64,000 bases of DNA from Candidatus Nitronereus thalassa. Its GTDB lineage: Bacteria; Nitrospirota; Nitrospiria; Nitrospirales; UBA8639. A program made the translations under genes and the position numbers. A model generated the notes under the pieces. That model searched no databases. It was not told the origin of the DNA and saw only the letters and a list, made by a program, of their open reading frames with translations. Each line of letters begins with the position of its first letter. Positions within the stretch are counted from its first letter, which is position 1. Below are positions 45,385-53,489 of the stretch, piece after piece. The stretch is taken from positions 186,001-250,000 of the forward strand of contig NZ_JAQOUE010000002.1 in the NCBI RefSeq assembly GCF_032191465.1, read 5' to 3'.

Positions 45385-46608
45385 ATGAACATCCTCCCCT
45401 TTGTCCAATTATTTAATGCCGCGGGGGCTCGGTTGCGTGACCTGGGTCTCCCACTGGTTCCATTCGATTCAAAGTCCTTCATGGCCCAAGCTTCTAAGAA
45501 AACGAAGCTTCAAGATTTTGGCGACTCCTCCTTTCTCGAACCGTTAAACATTCTCTTGGAGGCCTGCGAAAAGGAGGCTCGCCTCTCCATGGTCGGACGC
45601 TTGGCTGTGAAGGGGGAAACCATTCGGCTTCTGGGGAATCGTTTAATTCTGACACAAGATCGAAAAACCTATCCGGAAATTTCTCAGGAACCCATCACCT
45701 CACCTATTTTCATCGTGGGCCTTCCTCGAACTGGATCAACCTTCCTCCACAACCTACTTGCACAAGACCCGGGTCTACGAGCACCTCGTATGTGGGAAAC
45801 CATGTTTCCTTCGCCCCCTCCCGGTCATCCTGACTCGCAGACAGAATCTCCTATTCGGCAGACTGACCAACTCCTCAAAGGTTTTTATTTAGTCGCGCCA
45901 AAATTTAAAATTGTCCACCCGATGACAGCGCAAGATCCGACGGAATGCGTGACGATCATGAGCCACAGCTTTATGAGTGCGCAATTTCAAAGCACCTACC
46001 ACATCCCCTCCTATCAAAAATGGTTGGAAAGCGGGAACCTTCGCCCCACATATGTCGACCACCGCCAATTCCTTCAGCAACTCCAGTGGGGCTCACAACC
46101 CCGGCAATGGATCCTCAAAGCCCCGGCACACATTTTATCCCTGGAATCTTTGTTGGCCGTGTACCCGGATGCGAAGATTGTGCAAACTCATCGATCCCCC
46201 CACGCTGTTTTGGGATCCGTTTCTAGTTTGGACGTCATTCTCCGCCAGGCCTTTAGTCGTTCAGTCGACCCACAAGCGATTGGACAGGAAGCCCTCACTC
46301 AATGGGCCAATGCTGTTCAGCGAGCCATGAATGTTCGCGATGCAGTTAGCACTCAGAGGCACCAATTCTATGATGTGTTGTATAATGCACTCGAACAACA
46401 TCCCATACGGACTATTGAACAGATGTACCAACATTTTGGATTAACGCTTACTAACACCGCGAAAAGTAATATGCAGAACTATTTACTAAGACACCCTAAC
46501 CACAAAAATGGAACCCATCGATACACCCTGTCTCAGTTTGGGCTCACCCAGGAGACCATCTTTTCTCACTTTAAGCCATACATTCTCCGATACAACCTGG
46601 ATACCTGA
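45385..46608 (+). CDS. sulfotransferase family protein
   Basis: A 407-aa protein with the PAPS-binding-type loop PIFIVGLPRTGSTFLHNLLA near residues 110-130 and a later ILKAPAHILSLESLLAVYPD plus AKIVQTHRSP, the usual 5'- and 3'-phosphate loops of Sulfotransfer_3 proteins. It could sulfate a lipid, glycan or protein; the acceptor is not known. It is cytoplasmic. It lies 84 nt upstream of the MlaC-like gene, in the same direction, next to hopanoid/lipid transport genes. Confidence 0.85.
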   Translation: MNILPFVQLFNAAGARLRDLGLPLVPFDSKSFMAQASKKTKLQDFGDSSFLEPLNILLEACEKEARLSMVGRLAVKGETIRLLGNRLILTQDRKTYPEISQEPITSPIFIVGLPRTGSTFLHNLLAQDPGLRAPRMWETMFPSPPPGHPDSQTESPIRQTDQLLKGFYLVAPKFKIVHPMTAQDPTECVTIMSHSFMSAQFQSTYHIPSYQKWLESGNLRPTYVDHRQFLQQLQWGSQPRQWILKAPAHILSLESLLAVYPDAKIVQTHRSPHAVLGSVSSLDVILRQAFSRSVDPQAIGQEALTQWANAVQRAMNVRDAVSTQRHQFYDVLYNALEQHPIRTIEQMYQHFGLTLTNTAKSNMQNYLLRHPNHKNGTHRYTLSQFGLTQETIFSHFKPYILRYNLDT

Positions 46609-46692
46609 ACAGCCCTCAAAAACTAATTTTCGCCAGGAATATGATAACCCTCAAATGTACACACATTCGATAATTGGTAGAATTAAGGAATT

Positions 46693-47310
46693 ATGAAAAA
46701 ATATAAGAGACTCCATCATATTGTGATTTTGAGCTTTTTTTTCATCTTATTAGTTTCAAGCCAATGGGCGTTGGCGGAAGAGGCGAGTACCGCCGTCACT
46801 CACCTACAGGACACCATTCTCAAGATCATGAAGGATGGGGATAAGTTAGGGTATAAAGGCCGCTACGACCTCATCCGACCAGTGGTGACCCAAACTCACG
46901 ACTTACCGGTTATCGCACGGATTGCAATGGGACAATACTGGAGGGAACTGAATGAAAACCAACAGAAGAATTTCACCGATATTTTTGGAGAACTTAGTCA
47001 CTCCACCTATGCTGGCCGATTCAATAGTTTTTCCGGGGAAAAGTTTTCGCTGATTTCGGAGGAATCTCTCAGGAAAAATCGAAAGCTTGTTCAAACCCGA
47101 TTCCAAAAGGCCGATGGAGAGGAAATTCGATTTAATTACATTCTTCATCAAGTCAATGATCAATGGAAAATCATCAATATCATGGTCAATGGCGTCAGCG
47201 ATCTCGCGCTCAAACGGACTGAGTATGGTAGCATTTTAAAAAAGGATGGCTACGATACCCTAATAGAAAAACTACGTACGCAAATCAAGGAAAACGCGGA
47301 TGGACTATAA
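46693..47310 (+). CDS. MlaC-family lipid-binding protein (HpnM-like)
   Basis: A 205-aa protein with a signal peptide (residues 9-28, LILLVSSQWALAEE) and the MlaC/Ttg2D pattern: VIARIAMGQYWRELNENQQK, RKLVQTRFQKADGEEIRFNY, DQWKIINIMVNGVSDLALKR. Such periplasmic proteins carry phospholipid, and the HpnM subset is linked to hopanoid transport. The context of an HpnN-type RND transporter supports that. The gene begins with AATTAAGGAATT before ATG, and the MlaA-like gene follows in 55 nt. Confidence 0.9.
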   Translation: MKKYKRLHHIVILSFFFILLVSSQWALAEEASTAVTHLQDTILKIMKDGDKLGYKGRYDLIRPVVTQTHDLPVIARIAMGQYWRELNENQQKNFTDIFGELSHSTYAGRFNSFSGEKFSLISEESLRKNRKLVQTRFQKADGEEIRFNYILHQVNDQWKIINIMVNGVSDLALKRTEYGSILKKDGYDTLIEKLRTQIKENADGL

Positions 47311-47365
47311 TGTCAATTACTGGTAGGATTATCATTTAGAATCATTCAATCGCTCCCAACCACCG

Positions 47366-48247
47366 ATGTTTATTATGAAACTCTGGTCAAACCAACAACG
47401 CCCATTGGCAATATTTTCTTCACTCCTGGTTTCCCTGGGAGTACTCATGGGGGGCACTGACGCTGTTCTGGCTGCAGGGTCATCCGATGATCCCATTGAA
47501 GTCATTAATCGACCTATCTATCACGCCAATGACATTTTAGATCAGTATGTGGGAGAGCCAATTTCCCGAGTGTACATTGATTACACTCCAGAAATGGTTC
47601 GATCTAGCGTTTCGAATTTTTTCGATAACGTCTCCTATCTGAATGTGATACTCAATGACTTCCTGCAAGGAAAAGGCAAACAAGGGGTTGAAGATTCAAG
47701 CCGATTTCTTATCAATAGTACATTCGGGGCTTTGGGGCTCTTTGATATTGCCACCCCCTTGGGCCTTGAAAAACATAATGAGGACTTTGGACAAACACTC
47801 GCAGTGTGGGGGGTGGGACAGGGCTCTTACCTCGTCCTTCCTTTCCTTGGGCCAAACACGGCACGAGATGTCCCGGACCTTGGGTTCAGCACTGTCACCA
47901 ATATCCTTTTCTATGTCAGCAATCCGGTCGCCGTTCCTGTCGCGGTTTTGGGCTTTATTGACAAACGGTCACGATTTGACCAAGCCATCCAAATCAGAAA
48001 CGAAGTCGCGGTTGAGCCGTACCTCTTCACCCGTGAGGCCTATCTCCAACACCGAAATTTTCTTATTTATGACGGAAACCCGCCAATCGAGGACGAAGAC
48101 TTGTTTTTGGACGAACCCTATGCGGAGCTCGAAAAAGAAGGGCCAGTGGAGATTGAAGACACACCAGAGCAACCTACCCCTAACATCGATCCCCAAGCTC
48201 GCAATACGGACCTCGGCAATGCCTCAGTGACTGTCTCCATTCGCTAA
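47366..48247 (+). CDS. MlaA/VacJ-family protein without a lipobox
   Basis: A 293-aa protein of the MlaA family: INRPIYHANDILDQYVGEPI, FLINSTFGALGLFDIATPLG, FGQTLAVWGVGQGSYLVLPF, GP-N-TARDVPD. E. coli MlaA is an outer-membrane lipoprotein removing phospholipids from the outer leaflet. Here the N-terminus has a signal segment (residues about 12-36, ending LAAGSSDD) with no cysteine at the cleavage site, so it is probably not lipidated. The C-terminus is acidic (residues 245-290). Start at ATG 47366 or 47375 is uncertain. It converges with the hpnN-type gene in 17 nt. Confidence 0.88.
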   Translation: MFIMKLWSNQQRPLAIFSSLLVSLGVLMGGTDAVLAAGSSDDPIEVINRPIYHANDILDQYVGEPISRVYIDYTPEMVRSSVSNFFDNVSYLNVILNDFLQGKGKQGVEDSSRFLINSTFGALGLFDIATPLGLEKHNEDFGQTLAVWGVGQGSYLVLPFLGPNTARDVPDLGFSTVTNILFYVSNPVAVPVAVLGFIDKRSRFDQAIQIRNEVAVEPYLFTREAYLQHRNFLIYDGNPPIEDEDLFLDEPYAELEKEGPVEIEDTPEQPTPNIDPQARNTDLGNASVTVSIR

Positions 48248-48264
48248 CCATCCATTTTCTTGAC

Positions 48265-50925
48265 TCATCCATTTTTCCACCAGCCTCGGACTTCCAATTC
48301 TCCAATTAAAGCCGGCAAAACCACCAGAGCACAGAGCAGGGCCAAAGTTAAGGTCAGCACCAGCAAAATGCCCAAGCTTGCCATCCCTGGATGAGCTGAA
48401 AATCCTAAGGCACCAAAAGAGGCCATTGTCGTGAGCGCGCTGAAAAGTACCGCTTGAGAAGTACTGCTTTGAACAACTTGCGCAATGGACACACCTTCGC
48501 GTTTTCGCAAGACAAGATAAATCCCAAAGGCAATGCCCAATCCCAGGACCAAGGGCAAGGCCACCACATTCGCAAGGTTTAAGCGGACATCAAACAAGAG
48601 CGAAGCCGCAACCGTGAGAATCATCGTCATGAGAAGAGGCAGAAGGACAAGAAGTACCTCGCCTGGCCTCCGAAGTATAACAAACAACAAGACTGTGGAA
48701 GCCAAAATCGCTACAATAGTCGCTTGGATGCACGCATCGATAATGGCCCGCCCACCCTCGACAATCCCAACGGGAGACCCAATGGCGCGTGGATCCACTT
48801 CTTGCACACCTCGAGCGAACTGCCGCAGCTTCGTATTATCGTTCCCATTAAACACAGAAAACACTTCAACCCGTGCGCGACCATCCTTGGCAAGATAATG
48901 GTCTTTCAGGGCCTGGGGCAAGGTTTCAAGTGTTACCGGAGTCGCATTCATCAACCTTCTTAAACGGTCAAGCCATTGAGGGAAATTTCCAACCAGCCTT
49001 TTACGAAGCTCATGTATGGCCTCAGGGTTCCATCCAACACTTGCTCCAAAGTGATCAAAAGATGCCGTCAAGTTTTTTGCGCTGGAAGAAAACTTCTGGG
49101 TCCACAGGGGATTGTTCTGGTCTTCCAACTTTCTTTGAAAGTCCTGAACAGCTCGAATTTCTTCTTCCTCACTTGGAAACGGGAGCGGCTCAACGGGAGT
49201 CAGCACCGGATCCAGCACTAAGGCCATGTCATCAATAATCGCCATTTTCTCCTCTTGGTCTTCTGGCACGTATTTCGACAAGGTAAGAGCACGATCTACC
49301 ACATCCAGTTCTTTTAAACGCGCAGCAAGTTCATCCGCCTTTGTGAGATTCTGAGCCAACAGGTGAATCACATAGGGAGAGGTCCCTGGGTCCTTAAGAA
49401 GCTCAAGAAACGTGGAAACCCCTTCCGTGTTGGGATCCCTAAGGTGAAGAGCATTGAAATCAAACCGAAGTAAGGGAAGCGCCGCGACAGCGGCTAATGT
49501 GAGGGGCACCATCAAAAACAAAATCGGCCTTCGATACCGGAGAACCCAGGGTAAGGTGAAGGAATTATTCGGCGAAGATTGGGGAATAGAGGAAATACGT
49601 TTGGTCCTGGAAATCGGGAAGATCGTTAATAATGCCGGGAAAAAAGTCAGATTAGCGAACAACGCCAAAAACATTCCCCCCCCAGCAATCAATCCAAGTT
49701 CCGCAAATCCCCGGTAGGCCGTTGGCAAAAATGAGAAAAAACTCAATGCGGCGGCGATGGCCGACAGCGTAAGGGCGCCCCCCACCCCACTCGCTGCCTG
49801 ACGAAGGGCTTCCTGATGGACACCCAACCGATCAAACGCTTCCCGATACCGCATCCCAAGTTGAATACCAAAATCCACACCTAGCCCAATAAATAACACC
49901 GGGGCGGTTGCAGAAATAAAATTCAAGGATCCAATCGTGAATACAGCAAAGGCACCGGTCCAAATCAATCCAACGATCAGAGTAAACAGCATGGCGCCGA
50001 CAAGACGGACTGACCGCAACCCAAGCAATAAAATGAGACAGACCAGAGATATCGATAGGACCCCGGCCATTTCCGCACCTTTGGATAGCGTTTCGCGCTC
50101 TTCTGTTTCTATGGGAATGGACCCGGTTAGGCGAACACGAACGCCAAAAGTGTTTTCCAACACCTTTCCTTGCTTACGTATAAATCCAATGGGCCCACCA
50201 GCCCCTTCCAAAGTCGAGTAATCCAAACGGGGTTTTGCGAGAAGGAAGCGGCGCTTGGGATCGCCTTTTGGGGTCACGTCACCAAGCATGGCCTCTTTCC
50301 AAGAAGAAGGATTAGGCTTTCCTGCGATCTGAGCCTCAATGGCCTCACTCAGCAAATCAAACACCTTTGCCAATAGGATTTGTTCATCCGCATTCGGATT
50401 TTCGCCAACCGCCAAAGAAAGCATGGAAAAAAGGCCGCGAAGGCTAGGGTCATGGACCATCGTGCCTAAAAACGGTTGCCATTTACTCAAACGTTCGTCC
50501 AATTTCCAGAGTTCGTCAGGTTTCAGGTACAGCAACCCATAGGTGTCGAAAAATTCACCCTGTGCCGGATCATAGATCGAAGAAAAGAGGGCAGGTTGTT
50601 GAGATAGAGTTCCGGCTAATTGACGAACGGCGTCCCGGGCGGCATCCGAAGTTCCTTGATCAATCACGATCACAATTAAATCGTCGAGTTCCGGAAAGGC
50701 CGCAACAAACTCCTCATCTAATTGTCGGAAGGGAAGATCTGGATCCAGTAAATTGAGAGGATTCGTATCGAGCGTGAGATTGTTCACGGTATAGACCAAG
50801 AGAATACTGGTCAGTATCACAACCCCCATCACCACCCATTTCGCAAAACGACGGCAACCATCCACCAGTTGCACGACCGCTTGCTGAAATGTCACCGCCG
50901 TATGATCAAAAAGAGAACTCATCAT
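48265..50925 (-). CDS. hpnN: RND/MMPL transporter, HpnN-like
   Basis: An 886-aa inner-membrane protein with the RND-type plan: an N-terminal helix, a periplasmic domain, six helices with GAMLFTLIVGLIWTGAFAVF and GLGVDFGIQLGMRYREA, a second periplasmic domain, and a second set of helices ending in VLVLTLTLALLCALVVLP. The GLGxDFG and GLGIAFGIYL motifs fit the MMPL/HpnN group, which in Burkholderia and Rhodopseudomonas moves hopanoids to the outer membrane. The neighbouring MlaC- and MlaA-like genes support this. Hopanoid synthesis genes are not in the window. Confidence 0.88.
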   Translation of the reverse strand: MMSSLFDHTAVTFQQAVVQLVDGCRRFAKWVVMGVVILTSILLVYTVNNLTLDTNPLNLLDPDLPFRQLDEEFVAAFPELDDLIVIVIDQGTSDAARDAVRQLAGTLSQQPALFSSIYDPAQGEFFDTYGLLYLKPDELWKLDERLSKWQPFLGTMVHDPSLRGLFSMLSLAVGENPNADEQILLAKVFDLLSEAIEAQIAGKPNPSSWKEAMLGDVTPKGDPKRRFLLAKPRLDYSTLEGAGGPIGFIRKQGKVLENTFGVRVRLTGSIPIETEERETLSKGAEMAGVLSISLVCLILLLGLRSVRLVGAMLFTLIVGLIWTGAFAVFTIGSLNFISATAPVLFIGLGVDFGIQLGMRYREAFDRLGVHQEALRQAASGVGGALTLSAIAAALSFFSFLPTAYRGFAELGLIAGGGMFLALFANLTFFPALLTIFPISRTKRISSIPQSSPNNSFTLPWVLRYRRPILFLMVPLTLAAVAALPLLRFDFNALHLRDPNTEGVSTFLELLKDPGTSPYVIHLLAQNLTKADELAARLKELDVVDRALTLSKYVPEDQEEKMAIIDDMALVLDPVLTPVEPLPFPSEEEEIRAVQDFQRKLEDQNNPLWTQKFSSSAKNLTASFDHFGASVGWNPEAIHELRKRLVGNFPQWLDRLRRLMNATPVTLETLPQALKDHYLAKDGRARVEVFSVFNGNDNTKLRQFARGVQEVDPRAIGSPVGIVEGGRAIIDACIQATIVAILASTVLLFVILRRPGEVLLVLLPLLMTMILTVAASLLFDVRLNLANVVALPLVLGLGIAFGIYLVLRKREGVSIAQVVQSSTSQAVLFSALTTMASFGALGFSAHPGMASLGILLVLTLTLALLCALVVLPALIGELEVRGWWKNG

Positions 50926-51706
50926 CCTTCAAGTGTTTCTTGAGAAATGAAAAAGGTTGGGCTCAATATCATGGACTGCATTGAAGACCTATCTCTGGAC
51001 ACCAATTCGAACGCAGCCTAAAATTCCCATAATACCAGGGAGAAACTATGACACGACTTTGCCAAAGTAAGACTAAACACATGGACTAAAAAGTTAGAAA
51101 ATGTGAATCGTGAAAGGACTTAACCGGTGAGTAGATGAGGCATGCGATTTCGGATGACCCTATGAATTTCACAGTAATTTGATAGTCTAGAATAAAAATA
51201 CGATTTACTCTTGAAGGAATCAGCCATGATATTTTTCCGGCCTGAGACCATACGATTCGGCTACCTGCCGTGGCAGTGTACCACACAAGGGAGTTTTCCA
51301 CATCTATCTAGCAAAGCAATCCTCATGCGAACATATGCATACTATTTTTTATGCCTCCTACATTCCTAACCTGAGAAAGTAGTCCAAATGCTCCGGAAAG
51401 CATAAAAATCGTTAGTTTATAACCTACCCAAACCTCCCCTTAATATACATATCCCTATTCTTGGCTACGCAGAATCCTGACTATCTTTTGGGAACCAACT
51501 ATGGTAAAAAGGAGTATCTTTTTCCGCCGTGGGTCTGGCAGTCAAAGAATCGTGAATAAGGCCCGTAACCGATGTTGTTTTGCCGAGGAGTCCATTCGGA
51601 AGTCAGCCCAGAGTCGCCTCAAGTTCGCGCCCTCGGACCATACCTTCCAAACATTTGATTCTCCCCAGTCACAAGACAATGTCATGATTTTCAAAGGAGG
51701 AACCAC
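50926..51706. other. 781-nt intergenic region
   Basis: It lies between the divergent hpnN-like and RRM genes. An open frame at 51501-51728 overlaps the RRM start; I regard it as part of the leader. The region should hold both promoters. The length, and that the RRM gene is a cold-shock-type RNA-binding protein, leave room for a regulatory 5' leader, but I see no clear structured element. Confidence 0.5.
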
Positions 51707-52045
51707 ATGGGTTCAAAAGTGTATGTAGGTGGCTTGCCGTATTCCGCGACGGAAGCTGAAGTTGAGGCGTTATTTGCTGAGCATGGGACTGTCGAATCGG
51801 CTCGTGTTATTACTGATAAATACACCGGCCAATCCCGCGGATTTGGATTTGTAGAAATGTCAACTCAAGAAGAAGCTCAAGCGGCCATTAATGCGCTTCA
51901 TTCCAGCGATATGGGTGGGCGCACCTTAACTGTCAATGAAGCCAAACCCATGGCCCCTCGCTCTGGTGGCGGTGGCGGCGGATTTGGTGGTGGCGGTGGT
52001 GGCCGAGGAGGAGATGGAAACCGAGGCAGACGGAGCCGGTTCTAA
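51707..52045 (+). CDS. glycine-rich RRM RNA-binding protein
   Basis: A 112-aa protein: one RNA recognition motif with RNP2 KVYVGGLPY (residues 4-12) and RNP1 SRGFGFVEM (about 44-52), and a Gly/Arg-rich C-terminus (residues 85-112, GGGGGGFGGGGGGRGG). Bacterial proteins of this type are often cold-induced RNA chaperones. The ribosome site AAAGGAGG is strong. A strong terminator follows at 52069, so it is a one-gene transcript. Confidence 0.95.
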   Translation: MGSKVYVGGLPYSATEAEVEALFAEHGTVESARVITDKYTGQSRGFGFVEMSTQEEAQAAINALHSSDMGGRTLTVNEAKPMAPRSGGGGGGFGGGGGGRGGDGNRGRRSRF

Positions 52046-52068
52046 ACATCACCCTGTAATCCATACAT

Positions 52069-52115
52069 AAACGGAGGGGCTTGCATTCTGAGCAGACCCC
52101 TCCGTTTTTATTTTT
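52069..52115 (+). terminator. rho-independent terminator after the RRM gene
   Basis: An 11-bp stem AAACGGAGGGG with CCCCTCCGTTT, then TTTTATTTTT. It also precedes the desaturase start by only 14 nt, so that gene's promoter must be inside or above it. Confidence 0.92.
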
Positions 52116-52128
52116 GAAAGACCCGAAC

Positions 52129-53028
52129 ATGCCCTCGACCACCCTGCCTCCTCTTTCTTCCCGTGGTCTCGATATTGGCAAAATCTTACTGTTTGGAACG
52201 GTCGCCACAGGCGCCCTCATTGGCGTCCCCACCTTTGCCTATTTCTATGACTATCACCCGATCGACTGGATCATGTTTGGCATGCTCTACGCCATCACGG
52301 GATTGGGAATCACCGTAGGATACCATCGCCTCGTAACCCACCGAAGCTTCACCTGCCCCAATTGTGTCAAAGGTCTATTGTTAATTGCCGGTGGCTGGGC
52401 GATAGAAAATTCCGCACTCCGATGGGCTGCCGACCACATGCGGCACCATGCCCAATGCGACCAAGACTCTGACCCTTATAATGCCAAACGGGGGTTTTGG
52501 TTTAGTCACTGCGGCTGGATTTTTTTGAAAGACCCCAATCGAGATAATCGATGGACTTCAAAATTACGACAAGACTCTGTGGTGGTTTGGCAGGATCGGT
52601 ATTACCTCCCCATTGTCCTTTCCGGATTGATGCTACCGTTTGTCGTTGGTCTCATGGCCAATGGATGGATAGGTGGACTAGGATGCTTTCTTTTGGCCGG
52701 ATTAGGACGGACATTTTTTGTCTTGAACTCCACGTTTTGCGTGAATTCCGTTTGCCACTTGTGGGGCCGACAACCCCATGGAAACTCCGATACAAGTCGA
52801 GATAGTTGGTGGGTCTCTCTCCTGACCTTTGGCGAGGGGTACCATAACTACCATCACATGTACCCTGGTGATTACCGAAACGGCATTCATTGGTACAATG
52901 TTGATATTTCAAAATGGCTCATCTATGGCCTTTCCCTCATCGGCATGGCCTCTTCCCTTCGTCGAACCACAGCTCGTCCAAAAGATCGAAAAAAAAAGAA
53001 CCCCTCTAACATTCTCCCCACTCCATAA
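52129..53028 (+). CDS. fatty-acid (acyl) desaturase
   Basis: A 299-aa integral membrane desaturase from ATG 52129. Three histidine boxes hold the di-iron site: HRLVTH (HxxxxH) near residue 66, HMRHHAQ near 104, and GYHNYHHMYP near 242. Four or five hydrophobic stretches are present. It makes unsaturated fatty acids from saturated acyl chains, which adjusts membrane fluidity to cold. An in-frame TTG at 52081 lies inside the terminator and is not preferred. The RRM protein upstream is also cold-type, which may be a shared theme. Confidence 0.93.
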   Translation: MPSTTLPPLSSRGLDIGKILLFGTVATGALIGVPTFAYFYDYHPIDWIMFGMLYAITGLGITVGYHRLVTHRSFTCPNCVKGLLLIAGGWAIENSALRWAADHMRHHAQCDQDSDPYNAKRGFWFSHCGWIFLKDPNRDNRWTSKLRQDSVVVWQDRYYLPIVLSGLMLPFVVGLMANGWIGGLGCFLLAGLGRTFFVLNSTFCVNSVCHLWGRQPHGNSDTSRDSWWVSLLTFGEGYHNYHHMYPGDYRNGIHWYNVDISKWLIYGLSLIGMASSLRRTTARPKDRKKKNPSNILPTP

Positions 53029-53035
53029 CCTTAGG

Positions 53036-53476
53036 TTATTTTGTTCGGAAGTGAATTCGCACCGTCAGCTCACCATCCACAAAATCATCACCATCCATTT
53101 GCGGATCAAAGGTCCATTGCTTAAGGGCATGGAGCCCCTCGAGATTCAATTGACGGTGTTTGGCCGGTTGTAAAACTACAACAGTTGTCTCTGCCGTCTT
53201 ACTCACCAAAATTCTGATTTTCATCCAGTCGTCGATTTCTTTTCCATTTAAGGAAGGCGGCATAGTGGGCCAGGGGGTATATTTTGGTACAGGACCAAGT
53301 TGTTGATCTTTATTGAGCTTGAATCCGTGTACATGAACGGTTTCAAGCACTTCCACATCTTCGTCTTCTAAGTGGTCTGCTTCATGAGTCGATCGATCGG
53401 ATTGGGCCTGCACAACCATGGGCACACTCATCAAGGACAGGCATGCGATTCCTATTGGGACCCAAACGTCTCTCAT
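53036..53476 (-). CDS. exported TonB-C-like protein
   Basis: A 146-aa protein from ATG 53476 (longer frame to 53563 is not supported) with a signal peptide (residues 5-24, ending VQAQ-SD) and an acidic, His-containing stretch (HEADHLEDEDVEVLETVHVHG). The C-terminus (IRILVSKTAETTVVVLQPAK, LNLEGLHALKQWTFDPQMDG) resembles a TonB C-terminal domain but lacks the membrane anchor. It starts 14 nt downstream of the receptor end, so the two genes are in one operon. It might bind or assist the receptor. Confidence 0.65.
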   Translation of the reverse strand: MRDVWVPIGIACLSLMSVPMVVQAQSDRSTHEADHLEDEDVEVLETVHVHGFKLNKDQQLGPVPKYTPWPTMPPSLNGKEIDDWMKIRILVSKTAETTVVVLQPAKHRQLNLEGLHALKQWTFDPQMDGDDFVDGELTVRIHFRTK

Positions 53477-53489
53477 TGGAAAACTCCCT

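Noticed and set aside
51501-51728. 75-codon open frame overlapping the RRM gene start
   Set aside because: No good ribosome site and it runs through the strong ribosome site of the RRM gene; treated as 5' leader.
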